NCBI GenBank assembly: GCA_947561715.1
Contig: OX387198.1
Span: 17,732,001-17,796,000 of the forward strand
Source: Ascidia mentula
Taxonomy: Eukaryota > Chordata > Ascidiacea > Phlebobranchia > Ascidiidae
Reading direction: 5' to 3'
DNA length: 64,000 nt
Shown: piece by piece, positions 10,896-22,400 of the stretch
Layout: every line of letters starts with the position of its first letter
Numbering within the stretch: the stretch's first letter is position 1
The notes under the pieces: generated by a model
Told to the model about the DNA's origin: nothing
The model's input: only the letters and a program-made list of their open reading frames with translations
Databases searched by the model: none
Position numbers and translations under genes: made by a program

Positions 10896-13800
10896 ATGGC
10901 GAACGATCTATGTTTGTTCAGCTATTTACTGATTTTAAATTTTTGCTGTGGATCTACTTTTGACAATTTAAACTGGAGATCCGAATCTGATCTTATTCGT
11001 GAACTTCCCGGTCTTCGTCAAATGCCATCCTATAACATGTTTTCGGGATACTTGGCTGCTTCATCAACGAAAAGATTACACTACTGGTAAGAGTCCTGTT
11101 GTTTTTGCGAATAAAAGCCATACTTGTACGCAGCCTATAATTGATTTTTTAATGGTACTTTGGCTTGAATTGTCTAAACGTTTACTTAACGTAACAGGTT
11201 TAACGAATGTCAAGACCCAAATTCGCAAACACTTATTTTATGGTTTAATGGTGGTCCAGGATGCAGTTCGTTGGATGGATTGTTCATTGAAAATGGACCC
11301 ATGATGGCAAGTGTTTTGTGTTTGATCGTATGTTCAACGTTGATAGTAATTTATAAGTCGGCTGTGTGTTGTGTAGTTCGACAAACTCACTGGAAATATA
11401 ATTGAGAATCCTTACTCATGGAACAAGCTTGGACACACCTTATACATCGAATCTCCTGTTGGTGTTGGATTCTCATATGATACCTCCAATTCCGGCTTCA
11501 ACGATATTGTGGTAGATTTGGATATAACACTTTTAAAAATTACACGCAGGGGTATATAGTTCTTTAACCAATCTCTACCACTATAATCAACAACGCTGTA
11601 ATGTTTCATGTATGGACATGATTGGCGGGATCGCCTCACTGCGCAAATCCTTACTTGTGGTGATCACAGTTATCGTATCGATATCAGTTGGTACAGGCTT
11701 CGCAGCCCAGGCATTGCAGCGTATAGCTGGGAGCGAGATTTAAAATCCGGGAGCTTGATTTTTCAGATGAATTATGCAGTTGCATGAAACATTACCCAAA
11801 ATCGTATATGATCATCATGCTATATCAGTAGATTAAATGTTGGCATTGGTTTAATGCCACCGATTTGAATCTTTTGGCACTTATTGAATTATTATTTTCT
11901 GACTCGGATAGTTTCTCAGTGTTTTAAGCTTGTGGAAAATACGAATTTGTTTGTGTGTTAAACTGAGGTTGCAGTGAAGACATGGTCAAGCTGTAGCCTA
12001 CGGCCCGCAGGCCAAAATTCAGTCCGCTGGTGGGTCGTTAATATGGTCTGTCACATTTTGGTATTAATGAGTGTTGCTTCCAGCTGAAGCGACACACTGT
12101 TACAGCTTTTTACCTTCTTTCTAAAAAATTACTGGCCTGCATGAAAACGTAATTTAAACGCACTTGTAGGATACACTTTATGGCCAATTGGTCAGCTGAA
12201 GAGTTTGCAAGACTTCCACATTGTGGTTATTATACATCCGCCATTAGCCATTGTGTACCGAACTAGATGTGGACCGCCGGAAACAAACAACAATGGAAAC
12301 ACTAGGCCAAGTTAAAGTGTCGTCAGGCTCTGCGTCACGAAAATTCATGTATAAGCATAAAAGCCAATAATGTTTAAACATATATGTATGTTTATTTGTC
12401 GAAGGATTATTAATTAATAACTAGCGGAGTGATTCCCAAACTTAAAAAAGTTTTTCATCATGGTCGCAATTTTGTCGAAGATTCGCTGTTCAAGGTAAAA
12501 GGTACACCACTCAGATAACATTGTGTGTGAACAAATCGCCTTCTCGTTACTTGTGATAGAATAAGGAGCAGACTTGCAGACCACGCATGCACTTTAAGAA
12601 CCGCTGCATCAATATTATTTCTAGTGGTAAAGGGTATTTTTGTCCTGAGGGCATACAAATCATGTTGTTACTAATAAGGAATAGGGGTGTGTAGTAGGTA
12701 TTCCAATATTTTGTCGAATCCGAACTTTTAGTGTTGGTCGCTAATCATAAATGAAGCCTATGATGTTGCAGACCTGCAGACCAGGCTAATAGGTCGAAAC
12801 TGTTGCCCAGTTTTACAAAAGATAACGCTGATCGTCTGCCACTTTCTTTGAGTTTCCTGGTTCTATAAAGCTTTTATAAATACGTGTTATTTTACTGTTT
12901 TTGCTTTTGTTTATTCAAAGGTTGCTAAGGACAATCTACGAGCTTTGAAGGATTTTTTTCTGAAATTTCCCTCATATGAAGACTGCCTCATATATATCAG
13001 TGGCGAAAGCTATGCCGGTGTCTATGTGCCCTTGTTAATTCAAGCAATACTGGACGATGGAGACTTGCAAACAAACCTCAAGGTGACAAAATGAGTGCAT
13101 GTGTGTAATAATATTGCTGTGTGTCACTAGGTGTAAGATGTTCTTTAAGGTTGGTACCAAACTTATTAAAAAAAAACTTATTCAAGGGGATGATGATAGG
13201 CAACGGCCTGTTTAATACGGCGATAAATGATGAATCTTTGATGTATTACACTTTCTACCATGGTCTGTATGGTCCCAGCTTGTGGGACAAATTGCACGAA
13301 TACTGCTGCAATCCCAATGGACAATGTCGATTCAACGCTATATACAATGAGGATTGTTTACTCAAAGTATATTCTAAAATAATTTGAATTCCAAGCTTGG
13401 TTAAAATATAATGTTTCTACAAATCTATTTAGTTGTCAAGAGTTCATCATATAGTTACAAACGAAGGCATTAACCTTTATAACTTGTATGCCGATTGCTA
13501 CACGGGATCACAATCTGTTATGATAAACCAACATCGACGTCAACTTCTATTGGATACATTCGATGGGATACCAACAAAAACAATGCAAAAGGTTCCTGCG
13601 CCTGATTACGTAAAAAAAAACATTTTAACGTGAAAATGTACAAAACCTTCCAGGATCAGATGACAGGAAATCTTGGACTCATTCCTGCTTGTTCAAATGC
13701 GTCATTGATCACAAACTACTTGAACAGAGAAGATGTGCAGTCTGCTTTGCATGTCAGGAGAGGTGTTTGGGAAATTTGCAAGTAGGCCACATATACTACA

Positions 13801-15534
13801 TACTGTCATATGTTATAAAAAATTACACGAAGTTTGTTGTCAGCGAGACGGTTCTTAAGGAATACGAAAAATCGCATCCTGACATGTCAGCAGTTCTTCA
13901 AAATATTCTCGCCACGAAAGTAGGCAACTGACGTTTGGTCGATTGGATCAAAAGAATTGTTCATTGTTAATATAACTGTTTTTGCGGTACATGCACACAG
14001 GACGATTTTCGAATGATTTTGTACTTTGGTGATACTGACATGGCATGCAACCATTTAGGAGGTGAATGGTTCGTAGATCAACTGGGATATGAGGTACGTT
14101 GTATAGGGTAACCATATCTGACAAAGCACGTGCAAGACTATTTTTTAACCATTTTTCGAAGGCGTATTGATGTTAACCTTATTTATTTTTTGGGGAGGTC
14201 TGTGTCAGTGATGACCTTCGTTGGGGGTCCCGGGTGTTGCAATTGCACAAGCGGAATATTACATGCATATTGACTCAGAACTTACAAACATTCATTTTTT
14301 GTATTTTGAAATAGTATTAGCATCACAACATGTCGTGCGTATTATTTTTTAAAAAAATACTTTGACAATGGTCCGTTATCAATGCTTCACAGCTGCATAG
14401 GTTAGAACTTAAAACAACATACTTTGACAATGGTCCGTTATCAATGCTTCACAGCTGCATGGGTTAGAACTTCGATGAAGAATCTTGTTTGGTAATAATA
14501 TTATCAAGTATTATGACATGTCTGGAAAATTTTTAATTAATTTTAAAGCTCTTCTTGCAAAAGAATCTATTTATTTGATCGACGTTTGGGTCGTCATGCA
14601 ATCGACCTTCATCAGGACAAAGTGTGTGAGTGTAAACAGTTTAAATATAAGAAAGCGCCGAAAACACAAAAAAAGAGGGGTAAGAAACACAAAACGAAGG
14701 AAAGTTGTGCACAAGTCAAAAAAATACGAATCAACGTAGGAAGGAAGATTGATTTTCGTTCATCACTAGCGTGCCTTATCTGGAAGATGACTCGTTCGAC
14801 CAAAATCGCCATAATATGTGTGACAATTAGTTTTGTATAGTAAACTTTTTTTCGGGCAAATACCAGCTACTCAAAAATATTGCTAATACGGCAGAGCTAT
14901 TATCGTAAGTCGTTCTGGCGCCCTGTCACTTGAATTTTTGTAAAAGTGCGTTTACTCTGATCCGTTTAGGACTTGAGGTACAAGCAACCTTAAATTATAC
15001 AAACAAACTTTTGTATTTGCTTTAACGAATACAGTTATCTTACAAATTAGTTTGTACAAATTTGGTTTATACATCTTTTTAATGATAGGCTTTCATTTAA
15101 TAAATTTTTCATGTTTGAAGATTGTTTTACCTCGACGTAAATGGACGGTTTCTCGCACTGATGAATCGAATCAAGTTGCCGGATTTTACAAGGAGTTTGA
15201 TCGTATAATATACAGCACAGTGAAGGTGAAAATAATTTTGTCCTATGACCGCCGAGTTTTGTTCCTTCTATTAATTTTTAAAACCGGTGAACTGGTGAAC
15301 GAGAAGGTCTAGTTTAAACCAACTAAACTAGACATTTGCGAGGAAATAACAAGTTTTTTTTAAAGAAATATCTAAAGAAATTTGAGATTTGTTGGGATAA
15401 TAATGCGTTGCATAAGCGTTGTTCAGATTGTTAAACACTCTTAATTTTAGGGTGCCGGACACATGGTTCCAGCAGACAAACCATATGAGGCGTACACTAT
15501 GATACAACGGTTTCTTGAAGACGTACCATTGTAA
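10896..15534 (+). CDS. CTSA: Lysosomal carboxypeptidase A / cathepsin A (serine carboxypeptidase S10)
   Basis: The family removes C-terminal residues in lysosomes; the vertebrate protein also protects beta-galactosidase and neuraminidase. Exons: 10896-11086, 11198-11306, 11377-11511, 12921-13082, 13187-13366, 13433-13609, 13654-13781, 13844-13919, 14001-14093, 15121-15225, 15451-15534. The sum is 1440 nt, 479 aa, against about 480 in human. Residues 1-20 form a hydrophobic signal peptide ending CCGS. Diagnostic motifs are [14 protein letters not shown] (oxyanion region), [17 protein letters not shown] with nucleophile Ser175, [16 protein letters not shown] carrying the catalytic Asp (397 or 399), and [11 protein letters not shown] with catalytic His456. 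All triad positions are intact. The second intron uses a GC donor (GCAAGT at 11307). Exon 6 has a later alternative donor near 13630, rejected because it breaks the frame with exon 7. Confidence 0.95.
11599..11762 (-). repeat. SINE copy, headless
   Basis: On the minus strand this gives CCCGGATTTTAAATCTCGCTC, then GCCTGGGCTGCGAAGCCTGT, then the tail GATTTGCGCAGTGAGGCGATC and CCAATCATG. These are the same blocks, in the same order, as the copy at 24006-24224. Only the tRNA-like head is lost. It sits in cathepsin A intron 3. Confidence 0.75.
14357..14472. repeat. Recent tandem duplication, 54-bp units
   Basis: Bases 14357-14410 recur at 14419-14472 with a single A/G difference, separated by 8 bases (period 62). 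They lie in intron 9 of the cathepsin A gene. The near-identity suggests a recent duplication. Confidence 0.95.
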
Positions 15535-15594
15535 AACATCGATAACTTGCTTTGTAACGGAAATTATAACCACGCTTTTCTCCCAATACTTTTA

Positions 15595-15600
15595 AATAAA
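15595..15600 (+). other. Polyadenylation signal of CTSA
   Basis: AATAAA 60 bases downstream of the stop codon. It is the first canonical signal after the gene. Confidence 0.6.
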
Positions 15601-16297
15601 TCGCTATTCATTAGGTGCAAACGGATTCGATAAGCTCCACAGAAAGCATTCGGCATATAAAGAATTGTCAGCCCGACAGGGCTTTGCGGATCGGGTTCAG
15701 GCTTGAGTTAAAAACAATTGGGCTTAAGTTTATACTCTGTCCCAGTTGTCTTTTTTACACGAATCTACAGAGATGCTAAAACCTCTTGTAGAAATCTCAA
15801 GTGCCGAAGATTAAATTTAATATGAGGTAACATCGACCATGTCACTCCTTTAGGGCTGCCATACCATCCTAATTTCTAGGATTTGTGCTAATTTACACGA
15901 GCCCTGTCTTAGAAAATACTACTGCTGTGCTTGTTTGGGAAAAAAAATATCGTTTAATTTCGACTTGCGTGCTTAGATTTTCATCAAATACAGATTATAA
16001 GTGGTGATATGTCGCGGCGCTAAACGTTTTTAAACGGACCAGTGAGGCAAAAATAAATTATCGTTGTTAGCCTGCAAAAGCGCAGTGGTTGTTAACCTTT
16101 TTTTACCTCGCCGAACCCCTTGGATCTTCTGCAAGCATTTGTCGAACCCCGATAACATAAAGAATAAGACAAGCAAAAATAGCAAACGTAACGGAATACG
16201 AACTGAAATCAATTTATTATAACTTTAATAAATTTAGGTTACTGTGTACAAGCAAAGTCATTTTCGCATGCAGGATGCTATGTTATATCGTTTTACC

Positions 16298-16372
16298 GCA
16301 ACTAGAATGCAATGCTGGTGTTCAAAGATGGGTCGACAGAAATGACCAAAGTCTGAGATTTTGAATTTGCGT
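16298..16372 (+). repeat. Dispersed repeat, paired with 63520-63603
   Basis: Both copies share CTAGAAT, GGT(G/T)TTCAAAGATGGGTCG, then AGAAATGAC and AGATTTTGAA. In this copy it follows the hAT-like terminus at 16091. It is probably the internal part of a decayed non-autonomous element. Confidence 0.65.
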
Positions 16373-17394
16373 TCAATGTGGTGGACATATTCGTCCCATA
16401 AAGGCAAGAAACAAAAAAATCAAAGGTTTGAAGTTTTATCTATTGAGCTTAGTTGTTTATGTATTGGGATATATAAGCTCATATACAATGTTATGTTGTT
16501 TAGTACATTTGTGCCACTAAGTAACATTTACAAGCCATATTAGAGGTGGCAATGTGGAACATACGCTTATGGTATATAGATTCTAAAAGTACTACAAAAG
16601 TTAAATATTTGGACAAATGCAATCCGAACAAGAAAACAAAAAATAAGATAGCCTTCCATGTTTTACTCGTAACTGGGTGCACAATTACGCCTTTTGTGTC
16701 TGCCGGGCTGGGTTGAAAGTAAAAAAAATCTTACCGGAACGATTGAACATACAAAAAAAATAAACCAATGTGTTTTCGTATACTAGGTGAGATTTCCTAA
16801 GAAAGTGAATAAATTAACCAAATTTAAGTCTCTCAAAACTATTTAGTACACACCAGCCGTTGATTTCTTACCGGAACAGCGTTCCGGCGTACTTTCAGTA
16901 CTGCTACCGGGACACATGTACCACCTTGTGACTTGTTCTTCAAGAAAAATTGCTATTTTTAAGCAATTAGTCTGTAACAAAAAGTGCACCGAAAACTGCA
17001 GAAGTTAGAAACCAGAGACTGATACGGGGCACTGCAAAATCCCCCAGTGACTGATTGTTGGGACAATTATGTTCTTGCTGTAGACTACTAAATCGACTCC
17101 GTGAGTGAACTTATTTTGTTTAATAGAACGTTGAAATTATCAGACGGCGTTAGTGACTGAGTAAGTTAGTATAAAAAATTGACTTAGCGAGTTAAGATAC
17201 AAGAATTGAAACACGTGACCGAGTTGTAGCGAGCTATAATTACCAAAAAAGGTAAGAGCGCGATAACGAGAAAATAACTAGACTGACTAAGCGAGTAACT
17301 GCTGTGCTACAGTTAGTTAGTCAAGGGTCAGAGTGAAATGCAAACGGGTAGAACGTATTTAAACAAGTTGCGATAAAAAAGGTTTGTCGTCTAG

Positions 17395-17660
17395 ATGGAT
17401 GCCCCCTGGGGGGCGCTTTAAGCAACTATCTTGCAACTAATTTTGACCTGAATGCGTAGACAAGAGGCAGGGCTAACATAAAATCACAAATTAAGGTATA
17501 CTTCTGTGATTCAATTTTGAGCTACATCCCCTTGAACATTTTGATGCTTTTTCAACTAAATTTTTCACAGCACCCAGCACCAAATGTCTAGCTGGTTGAG
17601 AAGGGCAAAAAATGCACTAAAACTGCACCAAACACGCTGAAAATCGCGAGAAGCAACGTT
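17395..17660 (+). repeat. Dispersed repeat, paired with 37785-38060
   Basis: Both copies begin near GCCCCTGG(G)GG. Both contain AATTTTGACC, TAGACAAG and AAAATCACAAATT, and end near ACTAAAACTGC, CAAACACGC and GAAAATCGC. Similarity over about 270 bp is clear but diverged. There is no coding potential, and the class is unknown. Confidence 0.65.
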
Positions 17661-17700
17661 ACGCAATTGAAACATAGCTCGCGTCGCTGCATTTTAACGT

Positions 17701-18636
17701 TAGGGGAGACAGGGGATACCTCGGACACGGGGATGCCTCGGACCAGGTATTTTACGTCACAACTAGGTATTGTTAAGACACTTTTACAAAAGCTTTATGT
17801 CTACATCAAACGTTAACAGGAACTTTGGAATTAAATCATGTCTGCTTAAAAAACTTATAATCGAAAAAGTCAATTTATCAGTGAAACCAAGTTTTTCAAA
17901 TTGTATGTGTAAGGTTATATATCTGTCACAGTTAATCAAAATGCAGTAATTTTTGGTTAATTGCATGTTCAAATATGTATTCTTGGATAGGCCAATGATG
18001 ATTTTGTGTAACCTTTAAAAATACGGCCATGTTTTAATAATTTCTATGTCGACACGTGGTCGGGGATACTTCGGACAATCGGACATCATGGCAAGAAATC
18101 GCAAGAAGACAACACTTTTTGAGTTTTATGAAAAATTATCAGGTCATAGAAGAGAATAAACAAAGGCTTGATGAAATGATCGAATTTCGGCATGAAGAAA
18201 AATCCCCAAAGATAAAAAATCGTTTGTTGACGCGAATATCTATGATATCCGTGCTGCCATTGAATGTACACGAGTTACCCAAAACAAGAACGTGTGGAGG
18301 AGTCGAAACGATTAGTGGCCACGTCCCGATTCCTGAAAGCTTGAATGATATTTTATGCGCTAATGCCCCAATGCTGATATTGCGTCAAGTTTGATTTCAG
18401 TCTGTTAAAACTTGCTGTCCGAGATATCCCCAGTCATGTCCGATGTTACCCCGGTACGGGGTGACTTCGGACAATTGAGACCGGTTTAAAAAATGGGCTG
18501 AATGAACATTTTTAGTGAGCTAAAACGAACGAAAAACCTTTTGTTTTTTTGAGTAATGCTTTACTAGTTACAACAAAATAAAATTTAAGAATGTGGTTCA
18601 TACTAAAACCGTCCGAGCTATCCCCGGTCTCCCCTA
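17701..18636 (+). mobile_element. TIR DNA transposon, ~0.93 kb, TA-flanked
   Basis: The left end GGGGAGACAGGGGATACCT (17703) and the right end AGCTATCCCCGGTCTCCCC (ending 18634) are inverted repeats of about 25 bp with a few mismatches. A TA lies on each side. The motif GGGGATRCYTCGGAC recurs inside (about 17729, 18062, 18460), possibly as transposase-binding subterminal repeats. An ORF at 18056-18394 (112 aa) has a Lys/Glu-rich segment, but I do not recognise a transposase domain. TA flanks suggest Tc1/mariner-pogo affinity, which is inference. Confidence 0.75.
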
Positions 18637-19482
18637 TATGTTGAGATACAAGGTATGTTTTGTTATCGTTTCATTTTGATTAAAAGGTCGCAAAGGTAGT
18701 CCTTGGCAGATGATTTAAAAAGTCATAGGAGTCAGATATACGGTGTGTCTCTTTCTGCAAACATGAGTCCCTGCAATTCGTACCAAAACTTGCAGGCCAG
18801 ATTGAAAGAACCCACAGGCAGATTTAACTGTGGGCTTTGCACATGTCTGGTCTAAAACAATGTATGAATATGGGATTCCATCTTGATTTCGAAAATACCC
18901 TTGCTCCTGAAATAAACCTGACAATTCGAACTTGTAAATCTTTTTCCTCTGGCAAGGGCCAAATACAATAGCAATTAAAACTGGAACCTTCAAAAATAAA
19001 TTTATAGAACCACATTTTCTATTCAACAATTAACATGAACACTATATATAGCATTAACAACCAATCAACAGTACAACTTAAGCAATCTTATGGTAAATAA
19101 AACGAACATATATTGGCATGTTTAAATTGGATATAACCGCTCCGATGGCAAAGGTTTAAATATGCTGTAAAAACTGTGTACACACATTTCCTCAGTGAAA
19201 TTATACAAAGTTTTTTTTTTATTTCCAGTATTTTAAAGTGAGTTTCAAAATTAACCATTAGCCCATCAAAAATCTGTAAACTGGTTTATGAAATGGTTGG
19301 ATAATTTCTACTTGTTGATATGTTTAAAATATGAAAAAATTACTGATGACAATTGGTACAATGGTAATAAACAACACCTCTTAATCTTACTTTGCATTTA
19401 ACCAGGAATCTTTCCATAGTTGTTTAAAAACTGTTGGATCAATAAATGCAGATTTACTCAAGACTACAAAATATTTTTTTGC
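18637..19482. other. Intergenic, 3' flank of the RhoGEF gene
   Basis: The only signal seen is AATAAA on the minus strand (19218-19223), about 260 bases past the RhoGEF stop; it is a plausible polyadenylation site. The short minus-strand frames between 18715 and 19029 show no family resemblance. Confidence 0.45.
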
Positions 19483-22400
19483 TTAGGAGTAACTTTCATA
19501 TTTGCTCAGGGCAGCTCTCACTATACCTGATGGAATGCGTTTGGTGTCAGTGTTAACTTTGTTGTTAAAATGAGCCACACGTCTTCTTTTTTGGCGATTT
19601 GAAGTTGGTTTGGAATCACAATTATGTATAATATCAGTGTGTTTTAATGGGAGCAAATTTGCATCTTTTTCATCATTTTCTTGATGACTGTCTGAAAATT
19701 TGTCTGCGACTGCTTGTTTTTGGCCATCAACATTTGTATCTTTACCAGAGGTTTCTGTGGGTTGATGGTTAAGATGAACATGGTCAATTTGTCGATTACC
19801 AACTTCCATTTCTGTCTGTGGTAAACTTAAAGGAAGTGTAATTAAATCTGTTGTGGTATCTATGGATAAATTTGGTTGTTGAGATAATGTGTCTGCAACA
19901 TCTTCTTCATTATTATCAATAGGCATGTCCAACTTTTTTACCATTCCTTTTACAAACTGTTTTTGAGCTTTACAAATTACTGGTGGCACTTCCAATAAGG
20001 TACCTTGACTGTCCTGGTCAGTTTTACTTCCTGTCACAAGACCGATTGGATAATTTCGATACTGCTTGAAAATTTCATCGACAATCTGAATATCCCAGCT
20101 GACACTCTGGCGGTTGTTTTCAAAGTTTAGGTGTAAAAGATCTTCAACAATGTTTTCATTGTCATAGCAAACATTTGCTGAATTACTGTTGACAATTTGT
20201 GGTTTATCACCACAATCTTGAAATGGATATACTGTCGGTGTCAGTTCATGTTGGCGATTGACAGATATGTTTTTTCTATAAACAGAATTTTTTTTAAAAA
20301 GTTACAAAACAAAGAGTAAAATTTACCTTCGCAATACAGTATTCAGTGATGTAAAGTCTGTGTTGTCCTTTACAAGGCCAGATTGTTCTTGATTATGTGA
20401 TTCTGTAGTAAAGTCAAACTTCAAAGTTTTTTGATTTGATATTGATGGAGAGCAAGGCAATGAGTTGCAGTTTTCTGTTTTTCTGTTGGCAGCTGTATGT
20501 GTAAACCAAGGTGGTGAGAACTATCGGTTTTTATTTAAAATCATGAAATGCAAGTAAACAATATTTTTTTCTTGTCTGTGTGTCCCATATTTAGTATTTC
20601 ATACACATGTTCATAAGTTCGATGACTTGCATGAAAAAAATACCTTGCAATAAAAATTTTCTTGATGAGGAATCAGAGCGCCTTCTAATTTTTCCAAAAC
20701 TGCCTATGCGGGAGAAAAGATTTTTTTCTTCCACACCAAGGGCTGGTGAACCATCTTGGATTGGGTTGGTGCCATTTCCTACATAAATACCTTGTTTGGT
20801 AATACATTAAAATTTGTCTGCCCCCAAAAAATAATGGCAAGCCTATTTTATAAATTAAAATTTTAACAAAAAAGTTTTAGAAGCACCAACCACCAAAGCT
20901 GTTCATTCGAAGAATAGTTCGTTGAGCTTTTAGTGGGATAGCAGTTGGGTGATGTTTGATAATGAGTTTTTTAATGTGGTATGTCCAATCAAGTTTGTCT
21001 GACAAAGTTTGAGTCGTCAATTGATGTTGTATTTTTTCCCGTGGTTTCGATATCGGTCCATGGTTAGAGGAAGGATCATTAAAGGGTGTGACTATGAAAC
21101 TTAATGGATTTGCTGAGACACTCTCCAAGAGGATAATGTTGGAGCACTGTAAAATAAAAATTATTCCCATTTTTTCCTGATTTACAGTGACAATTTCCTT
21201 ACCAGTATATGATACTTGCACATAACAATGCCATCATCCCTCTTTTTTGTTATCAATAACATTTTGTCAAACAAATACACATATCTTCCTGTTTTTGCAC
21301 CTTGAAGTTTCAATTCACCTTCTTTTAATATTTCACCATATGTGGCAAGTTCCCCTCCCTGATTAAAGTTTGGTGTCATAAACAACTTTTTAACATACTA
21401 TCTATACTTACTTTCCAATTGCCGAGCATACTTTGAATTTCCTAAAACACAAAATGTTACATAAAAACAATTTTAGTGTATAAATTTTACTTGTATGTAA
21501 ACAGTGTCCTCATGCTTTCTCTTCATTTCATTAATGTGGTGTGCAAGTTTTGTCATCACAAGTAAAGCCTGCTCCATTGCACTGCAATCTTCAATTGTTG
21601 TTTTACAATTTTTTAGCAAATCCTGTGAATAAAGTGGTTGTAACCTCAACAAACAAGCATCATCAATTTTGTAACTAATTGATATTCTTAAATATTGAAT
21701 GCAAAAATAGCATTTTTGAATACAAAGTGAACATACCTGTATGAGTAAATGATACTTAAGCACTCGCTGAACGGGTTTTAATAAGTATGAACCCAATGGA
21801 AGTGCATGCTGAAGATGGGCTTGTTGAGCCTTATACAAACAAAACAATTTAAGTTAAATCAGATAAACAAAATTGCTTAGTAAGTACAAAAAATTTAACA
21901 GGGATCAGTAACGCAAAACAACACAAGGACACTATCAAGTTGGTCAGGACATTTTCTTTGTTAACAAATATATATTTTTTAATTTATGAAGCAAACCTTT
22001 AAGAATTCGGCAAATGAATTTACTTTCATGCAACGAGTCATTATTCCAATAGATTTCGGGTAGTTTGTGCAGTAATCAGCATAAACCTGAAAACCTTTTT
22101 CCTACAAGGTAATATAAAGAAAGCTTGCACCTATATAAAAACTGGAAAAACAAAACTACAAATATAAAAAAGATAGAAAGAAACACTGATACCTCTTTAA
22201 TAAAACAGTTCGCAATTGCAGTTGGAACTCCAACACAGTTTTCAAGTGATGACAGAAATTTCCTTTGTATATGCATAAAACATTACGATATCATTATTAT
22301 ATGCCTAACATTATGAGTTTGTCTTAAGATTTAAACATGAAGCAGAATCGAAATAGCTTATTTTTGTTTGAAAGTATGTTAAATTTTTTAACACTACACA

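Larger units (their letters stand above)
15601..17700. other. Intergenic repeat-rich stretch
   Basis: No exon is supported. 16091-16150 starts with CAGTGGTTGTTAACC, followed by two CGAACCCC motifs, which looks like a hAT-type terminus. 16298-16372 is repeated at 63520-63603. 17050-17340 has irregular GACT(R)AGCGAGT-like iterations. 17395-17660 is a dispersed repeat, annotated separately. Confidence 0.5.

Noticed and set aside
13610..13630. Later donor for cathepsin A exon 6
   Set aside because: It leaves phase 2, which is incompatible with exon 7, and adds a Lys-rich insert absent from the family.
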